This document shows, piece after piece, positions 16,540 to 20,548 of a stretch of 20,548 nt of DNA; position 1 is the stretch's first letter; every line of letters begins with the position of its first letter. The stretch spans positions 1 through 20,548 of the forward strand of contig CAZCFM010000068.1 of assembly GCA_964497855.1 (NCBI GenBank), given 5' to 3'. This stretch comes from CAYLNG01 sp964497855 (GTDB lineage Bacteria > Verrucomicrobiota > Kiritimatiellia > SS1-B-03-39 > UBA6053). The position numbers and the translations under genes were made by a program. The notes below the pieces were generated by a model. The model made no database searches. It had not been told where the DNA came from and saw nothing but the letters and a program-made list of their open reading frames with translations.

Positions 16540-16572
16540 TCCGCAATCCGATATCCCCAATCCCCAATCCGA
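16538..16572 (+). repeat. Heptanucleotide tandem repeat, five units
   Basis: Five consecutive 7-nt units begin at 16538, 16545, 16552, 16559 and 16566, reading AATCCGC, AATCCGA, TATCCCC, AATCCCC, AATCCGA. The first unit includes the last two bases of the mce stop codon. The array fills most of the spacer before the ABM-domain gene. Confidence 0.8.
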
Positions 16573-16581
16573 GATTCAACC

Positions 16582-16869
16582 ATGTCCGTAAAAATCATCA
16601 TTCTCCGCAAAGTGCCGCAGGGCAAAGAAGCCCAGATCAAACCCCTCGTGATGCAACTCCGCGCGCTGTGCATGCGCAACGAGGGCTACATTGGTGGCGA
16701 AACGCTCATCAATGCCGATGACCCCACCGAAATCCTCGTCATCAGCTCCTGGAAGGACATTGGCGAGTGGAACTGCTGGCTGGCCAGCGAGGAGCGCGCC
16801 GCGCTGCAGAACACCATTGACGACATCACCGGTCACCCGACCGTGTATCAGGTCTATTATCACGCCTAA
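16582..16869 (+). CDS. Small ABM-domain (dimeric alpha/beta barrel) protein
   Basis: This 95-residue protein resembles the antibiotic biosynthesis monooxygenase (ABM) superfamily of ferredoxin-like dimeric barrels. Characteristic parts are a first strand with basic residues (VKIIILRKVPQGKEAQI), a central GYIGGETLINADDPTEILVISSWKD and the helix GEWNCWLASEERAALQNTI, followed by a final strand VYQVYYHA. Superfamily members include quinol monooxygenases, heme oxygenases and many proteins with no known reaction. The fold is recognisable, the activity is not. It lies 42 nt after mce and 18 nt before mmdA on the same strand, so it is almost certainly cotranscribed with the methylmalonyl-CoA genes. 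No known step of the pathway needs it. A regulatory, CoA-ester binding or stress role is possible. Confidence 0.85.
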   Translation: MSVKIIILRKVPQGKEAQIKPLVMQLRALCMRNEGYIGGETLINADDPTEILVISSWKDIGEWNCWLASEERAALQNTIDDITGHPTVYQVYYHA

Positions 16870-16887
16870 CCCCAGGAACATTCCCGG

Positions 16888-18444
16888 ATGAATACCGCAA
16901 AAAGTTTGGAAGATTTGATGGAGAAACGCGCCAAGGCCCGCGAGGGCGGCGGAGCGGACAAAATCGCGAAATTGCACGAAAAAGGCCGTCACACGGCGCG
17001 CGAACGCATCGAGGCGCTGCTCGACGAAGGCAGTTTCGAGGAATTTGACATGTTCAAAGTCCACCGCTGCACCAATTTCGGCATGGAGAAAACCAAGTTC
17101 CTGGGCGACGGCGTGGTCGTCGGCTCCGGCACCATCGATGGCCGTTTGGTCTTTGTGTATGCACAGGACTTCACCATTCTCGGCGGTTCGCTTTCCGAGA
17201 CGATGGCCGAGAAAATCTGCAAGGTGATGGACATGGCCGCGAAGAACGGCGCTCCCTGCATCGGCCTCAACGACTCCGGCGGCGCCCGCATTCAGGAGGG
17301 CATCGAGGCCCTCGCCGGCTACACCAACATTTTCTACCGCAACGTGCGCTGCTCCGGCGTGATCCCGCAGCTCTCCGGCATCTTCGGCCCCTGCGCCGGC
17401 GGCGCGGTGTACTCGCCCGCGCTGACCGACTTCACCGTCATGGTCCGCAACAACAGCTACATGTTCCTCACCGGTCCCAAGGTCGTGAAGTCCGTGACCC
17501 ATGAGGATGTCGATGTGGAAACCCTCGGCGGGGCCAGCATTCACACCGCCCGCAGCGGCGTGGCGCATCTGGCCGCCGACAACGGCGCGCAGTGCATCGC
17601 CTACCTCCGCGAGCTGCTCTCCTACATGCCGCAGAACAACATGGAGAAGCCGCCCGTCAAGGACAGCGCCGATCCCTTCGACCGCGCCGAGCCCGGCCTG
17701 GACGCGATGATTCCCGACAATCCCAACCAGGCCTACGACATGAAGGACGTCATCCACGCTGTCGTGGACGATGCGCACTTCTTCGAAATCCAGCCCGAAT
17801 ACGCGGGCAGCATCATCGTGGGCTTTGCCCGCTTCGGTGGCATGGCCGTCGGCATCGTCGCCAACCAGCCCACCGTGCTGGCCGGCGTGCTCAACAACGA
17901 TTCATCGATCAAGGCCGCGCGTTTTGTGCGTTTCTGCGACTGCTTCAATATTCCGCTGGTGACCTTTGTGGACGTTCCCGGCTTCATGCCCGGCACTGTC
18001 GAGGAATACGGCGGCATCATCCGCAACGGCGCGAAACTGCTCTTTGCCTATGCGGAGGCCACCGTTCCCAAAATCACCATCACCACGCGCAAATCTTACG
18101 GCGGCGCGCACTGCGTGATGAGTTCCAAACAGCTCGACGGCGACCTTAACTACGCCTGGCCCACCGCCGAAATCGCGGTCATGGGCGGCAAAGGCGCTGT
18201 GGAAATTCTCAACGCCCGCGACGTGGCTGGCAAAACGCCCGAAGAGGCGAAAGCCATCATGGCGCAGAAGGAAAAGGAATACACCGAAACCTTCGCCAAT
18301 CCTTATGTCGCCGCCGGACGCGGCTACGTGGACGACGTCATCGCCCCCCGCGAAACCCGTCTGCGCGTGATCCGCGGCCTGCGGCTCTTGCAGGACAAAC
18401 ACGGAACCCCGCTGCCCAAAAAACACGGCAACATTCCTCTTTGA
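16888..18444 (+). CDS. mmdA: Methylmalonyl-CoA decarboxylase alpha subunit (carboxyltransferase)
   Basis: This 518-residue biotin-dependent carboxyltransferase has the usual family length. It moves the carboxyl of (S)-methylmalonyl-CoA to biotin on the carrier subunit, releasing propionyl-CoA. Both crotonase-fold halves are present. The N-terminal half has GLNDSGGARIQEGIEALAG and the oxyanion-hole FGPCAGGAVYSPALTDF; the C-terminal half has VPGFMPGTVEEYGGIIRNGAKLL split by PGF, and KSYGGAHCVMSSK. The homologous propionyl-CoA carboxylase beta chain shares these motifs. Downstream membrane and biotin-carrier subunits, with no biotin carboxylase in the window, favour the decarboxylase. The start at 16888 has AGGA 12 nt upstream. 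The next gene begins 13 nt after the stop. Confidence 0.94.
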   Translation: MNTAKSLEDLMEKRAKAREGGGADKIAKLHEKGRHTARERIEALLDEGSFEEFDMFKVHRCTNFGMEKTKFLGDGVVVGSGTIDGRLVFVYAQDFTILGGSLSETMAEKICKVMDMAAKNGAPCIGLNDSGGARIQEGIEALAGYTNIFYRNVRCSGVIPQLSGIFGPCAGGAVYSPALTDFTVMVRNNSYMFLTGPKVVKSVTHEDVDVETLGGASIHTARSGVAHLAADNGAQCIAYLRELLSYMPQNNMEKPPVKDSADPFDRAEPGLDAMIPDNPNQAYDMKDVIHAVVDDAHFFEIQPEYAGSIIVGFARFGGMAVGIVANQPTVLAGVLNNDSSIKAARFVRFCDCFNIPLVTFVDVPGFMPGTVEEYGGIIRNGAKLLFAYAEATVPKITITTRKSYGGAHCVMSSKQLDGDLNYAWPTAEIAVMGGKGAVEILNARDVAGKTPEEAKAIMAQKEKEYTETFANPYVAAGRGYVDDVIAPRETRLRVIRGLRLLQDKHGTPLPKKHGNIPL

Positions 18445-18457
18445 TTGGAGAAACTTG

Positions 18458-18898
18458 ATGCGAACGCTTCCTCTCTGGCTCCTCCTGGCTTTGCCGACAT
18501 TCGGCGATCAGGCGGCTGTCGACAAAATCAAGGCGGACCACGGCATTTCATTGTCAATTTCCGGCATGGTCATCGTTTTTGTGGGCCTGGCGGGGATCGC
18601 CGGGTTTATCAGCCTGCTTCCCAAAGTTCTGAAATGGATGGAAAAGCAGGGCTGGACGCCCGCCGCCCATGGCCACGGTCATGGACAGGCTGTCAGCCAC
18701 GCCAAACCCGCCCCGGTGTTATCCACCCCGGTTGCGGCAGGAGTGATGGATGCGGGCACCCTCGCGGCCATCACGCTTGTCCTTCACGCCGAGGCGGAAA
18801 GGGCCATCGGACAGCAGCTTAAAGTCACCATCGGGCTCCATCCCTCTCCCTGGGCCCTCTCCAATCACATGCGCACCATTCCCGGCAGGATTAAATAA
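18458..18898 (+). CDS. Decarboxylase membrane-anchor subunit (OadG/MmdD-like)
   Basis: This 146-residue protein is the small membrane subunit that tethers the carboxyltransferase and biotin carrier to the beta subunit. Residues 1-16 are hydrophobic and signal-like. One transmembrane helix spans about 30-55 (SISGMVIVFVGLAGIAGF). A His-rich linker HGHGHG (71-76) with H81 follows, then Pro/Ala-rich sequence and a soluble C-terminus ending SNHMRTIPGRIK. OadG proteins of this kind can bind a metal in their hydrophilic tail, which would suit the histidines here. I chose the ATG at 18458, with GGAG at 18447-18450; a TTG directly before it is in frame. The stop codon shares one base with the next start (TAATG). 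Sequence conservation is low in this family, so the call leans on topology and gene order. Confidence 0.8.
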   Translation: MRTLPLWLLLALPTFGDQAAVDKIKADHGISLSISGMVIVFVGLAGIAGFISLLPKVLKWMEKQGWTPAAHGHGHGQAVSHAKPAPVLSTPVAAGVMDAGTLAAITLVLHAEAERAIGQQLKVTIGLHPSPWALSNHMRTIPGRIK

Positions 18899-19356
18899 TG
18901 AGAACCTATAAACTAAACATTGCGAACGAAAAATACGAGGTGGAGGTCAAATCCTTCAACCTCAAGGATGCCACACTTGTAGTCAATGGCAAAACACTCC
19001 AGGTCAAAATCAACGAAGTCCTCACCTCGACGCCCTCGCTGAGTCCCTCTGCGGCCTCTGCTCCTGCCGCGTCGGCACCCGCCCCCATGCGGCCCGCCTC
19101 CACTCCCCGGGTTGCCGACGGCCCCGGTCCCGCGCCCGCTGGCGGTAATGCGCTCAAAGCGCCGATTCCCGGCGCGATTCTCACCGTGAATGTCGCAGTG
19201 GGCGACACGGTGGAGGCTGGTCAGTTGGTGGTGAAAATGGAAGCCATGAAAATGGAAAACCAGATCAAGACCACCCGCGCCGGTAAAGTCACCGCTGTCT
19301 GTGTCAAACCCGGCGACGCGGTCGCGCAGGGCCAGGACCTCGTCGTCATTGAATAA
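18898..19356 (+). CDS. mmdC: Biotin carboxyl carrier subunit of the decarboxylase
   Basis: This 152-residue protein carries CO2 on biotin from MmdA to the membrane beta subunit. The C-terminal biotinyl-lipoyl domain (about 85-152) has the biotinylation motif EAMKMEN with the target lysine K118 and the matching hairpin glycine/proline turns (APIPG, VKPGD). Residues about 44-83 form a flexible Ala/Pro/Ser-rich swinging linker. The first 40 residues make a small beta-rich domain (YKLNIANEKYEVEVKSF) as seen in decarboxylase carrier subunits. The start overlaps the previous stop as TAATG. A separate biotin ligase must be encoded elsewhere. Confidence 0.94.
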   Translation: MRTYKLNIANEKYEVEVKSFNLKDATLVVNGKTLQVKINEVLTSTPSLSPSAASAPAASAPAPMRPASTPRVADGPGPAPAGGNALKAPIPGAILTVNVAVGDTVEAGQLVVKMEAMKMENQIKTTRAGKVTAVCVKPGDAVAQGQDLVVIE

Positions 19357-19394
19357 CCCCACAGGGCGCAACTCCCGCGCCCGGAGGATTCCCT

Positions 19395-20548
19395 ATGGAA
19401 TTTTTGAACAACCTCGGCGATTTCCTGAAAACCACAGGATTTACGCTCATGACCTGGCAGAACATGGTCATGATTGTGATCGGTTTGGTTTTTGTGGCAC
19501 TGGCCATCATTAAAGATTACGAACCGCTGCTGCTGCTCCCGATTGGTTTCGGGGTGGTGGTCGGCAACATTCCCTCCCTGTCCAGCATGGCCGTAGGCGT
19601 GTACGATCAGGGAAGTGTGCTGAGTTACATTTATTATGGTGTGACCCAGGGCATTTTTCCGCCGCTCATTTTCCTCGGCATCGGGGCAATGATGGATTTT
19701 TCCACCATGTTGTCCAACCCCAAGCTGATCATGCTGGGCGGAGCTGCGCAACTTGGTATTTTCGCCACCCTGATCGGGGCGACCTACCTCGGCTTCACGC
19801 CCCAGGAGGCGGGTGCTATTGGGATCATCGGCGGTGCCGACGGACCCACGGCCATCTTCCTCGCCTCGAAGCTGGCCCCTCACCTCATCGGACCCATCGC
19901 CATCGCCGCGTATTCGTACATGGCTCTGGTGCCCGTGATTCAGCCTCCCATCATGAAGCTCCTCACCAGTAAAGAGGAACGCCGCATCCATATGGCTCCT
20001 CCGCGCGTGGTCGGCAAGGCCGAAAAAATCATCTTCCCCATCGCGGGATTCATCATCTGCTCGCTCATTGCCCCAGGAGCCATCGCCCTCATCGGCATGT
20101 TGTTCTTTGGCAACCTGCTGAAGGAAAGCGGCGTCACCGAGCGTCTGGCCAACACGGCCCGCAACGCGATGATTGACATCGTTACGATCCTGTTGGGTTT
20201 CTCCGTCGGTGCCAGCACGCAGGCGATTCGCATGGTCGATGGCGTGAACAAAGGCTTCCTGAGTCCTCAATCCATGAAGATTTTCGCCCTCGGTGCGGCC
20301 TCCTTTGCGGTGGCGACAGCAGGCGGCGTTCTCTTCGCCAAGCTGATGAACCTTTTCCTCAAAGAAAAGATCAATCCCTTGATTGGAGCGGCGGGGGTTT
20401 CCGCTGTTCCCGACTCGGCACGTGTGGCACACATCCTGGGACAGGAGGAAGACCCGCAGAACTTCCTGCTCATGCACGCCATGGCCCCCAACGTCGCCGG
20501 TGTGATCGGCTCCGCCATCGCCGCCGGCGTGCTCTGGGCCGTGATGCT
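19395..20548 (+). CDS. mmdB: Na+-translocating decarboxylase beta subunit (OadB/MmdB), 3' end outside window
   Basis: The frame is open from the ATG at 19395 to the window edge, giving 384 residues. GGAGG at 19383-19387 is an ideal ribosome site. The protein is very hydrophobic with many membrane spans. It contains hallmark motifs of the Na+-transporting carboxylic acid decarboxylase beta family: GIGAMMDF, IIGGADGPTAIFLASKLAP with the conserved aspartate D149, YMALVPVIQPPIMK, GFSVGASTQA, IGAAGVSAVPDSARVA and HAMAPNVAGVIGS. In this family decarboxylation of carboxybiotin is coupled to Na+ export, conserving energy as a sodium gradient. Known MmdB proteins are about 370-430 residues, so little is missing. 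No break is seen in the visible part. Confidence 0.95.
   Translation, partial: MEFLNNLGDFLKTTGFTLMTWQNMVMIVIGLVFVALAIIKDYEPLLLLPIGFGVVVGNIPSLSSMAVGVYDQGSVLSYIYYGVTQGIFPPLIFLGIGAMMDFSTMLSNPKLIMLGGAAQLGIFATLIGATYLGFTPQEAGAIGIIGGADGPTAIFLASKLAPHLIGPIAIAAYSYMALVPVIQPPIMKLLTSKEERRIHMAPPRVVGKAEKIIFPIAGFIICSLIAPGAIALIGMLFFGNLLKESGVTERLANTARNAMIDIVTILLGFSVGASTQAIRMVDGVNKGFLSPQSMKIFALGAASFAVATAGGVLFAKLMNLFLKEKINPLIGAAGVSAVPDSARVAHILGQEEDPQNFLLMHAMAPNVAGVIGSAIAAGVLWAVM

Overview
The window looks like part of a draft or metagenome-assembled scaffold (it holds one run of exactly 100 N) from a GC-rich anaerobic or facultatively fermentative bacterium. The combination of plant-glycan hydrolases (GH10, GH1), an LPS-heptose type nucleotidyltransferase, and a complete succinate-to-propionate module with a biotin-dependent, Na+-pumping decarboxylase fits a Gram-negative polysaccharide fermenter. 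The PVC superphylum (Verrucomicrobiota, Kiritimatiellota, Lentisphaerota) is my best guess. That placement is inference from gene content, not from a phylogenetic marker.

Left part, 1-9000, holds accessory and housekeeping genes. On the + strand are a valine-pyruvate type aminotransferase (91-1338) and a rhomboid protease (1394-2173). Facing them on the - strand is a tightly coupled three-gene operon: an RfaE2-like nucleotidyltransferase, a GH10 xylanase-like enzyme interrupted by the assembly gap, and a GH1 beta-glucosidase. Both junctions are ATGA overlaps. A DUF4143-type AAA ATPase (5444-6616, +) comes next, flanked by two identical 36-bp direct repeats. It is followed by an NAD-dependent epimerase/dehydratase (6670-7674, -), a tRNA-Phe(GAA) with a promoter, and a polytopic membrane protein of unknown function (7973-8944, -).

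Right part, 9156-20548, is one long + strand cluster whose order follows a pathway. It encodes a succinate:acyl-CoA CoA-transferase, methylmalonyl-CoA mutase small and large subunits, the mutase-protecting GTPase MeaB, methylmalonyl-CoA epimerase, a small ABM-domain protein of unknown role, and the methylmalonyl-CoA decarboxylase alpha, gamma/delta, biotin-carrier and beta subunits. The beta subunit is cut by the window end. Together these convert succinate to propionate, recycle CoA through the transferase, and export Na+ at the decarboxylation step. A perfect 9-bp inverted repeat lies in the AT-rich region before the first gene and is a good operator candidate.

I did not find a clearly new defence or mobile system. 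The least ordinary signals are these: (1) the leader of the rfaE2-like gene looks like the deletion scar of a duplicated epimerase gene; (2) an ABM-domain protein sits inside the methylmalonyl-CoA operon; (3) the nucleotidyltransferase is translationally coupled to two glycoside hydrolases; (4) palindromes lie in three promoter regions; (5) base skew appears to change near 9 kb.
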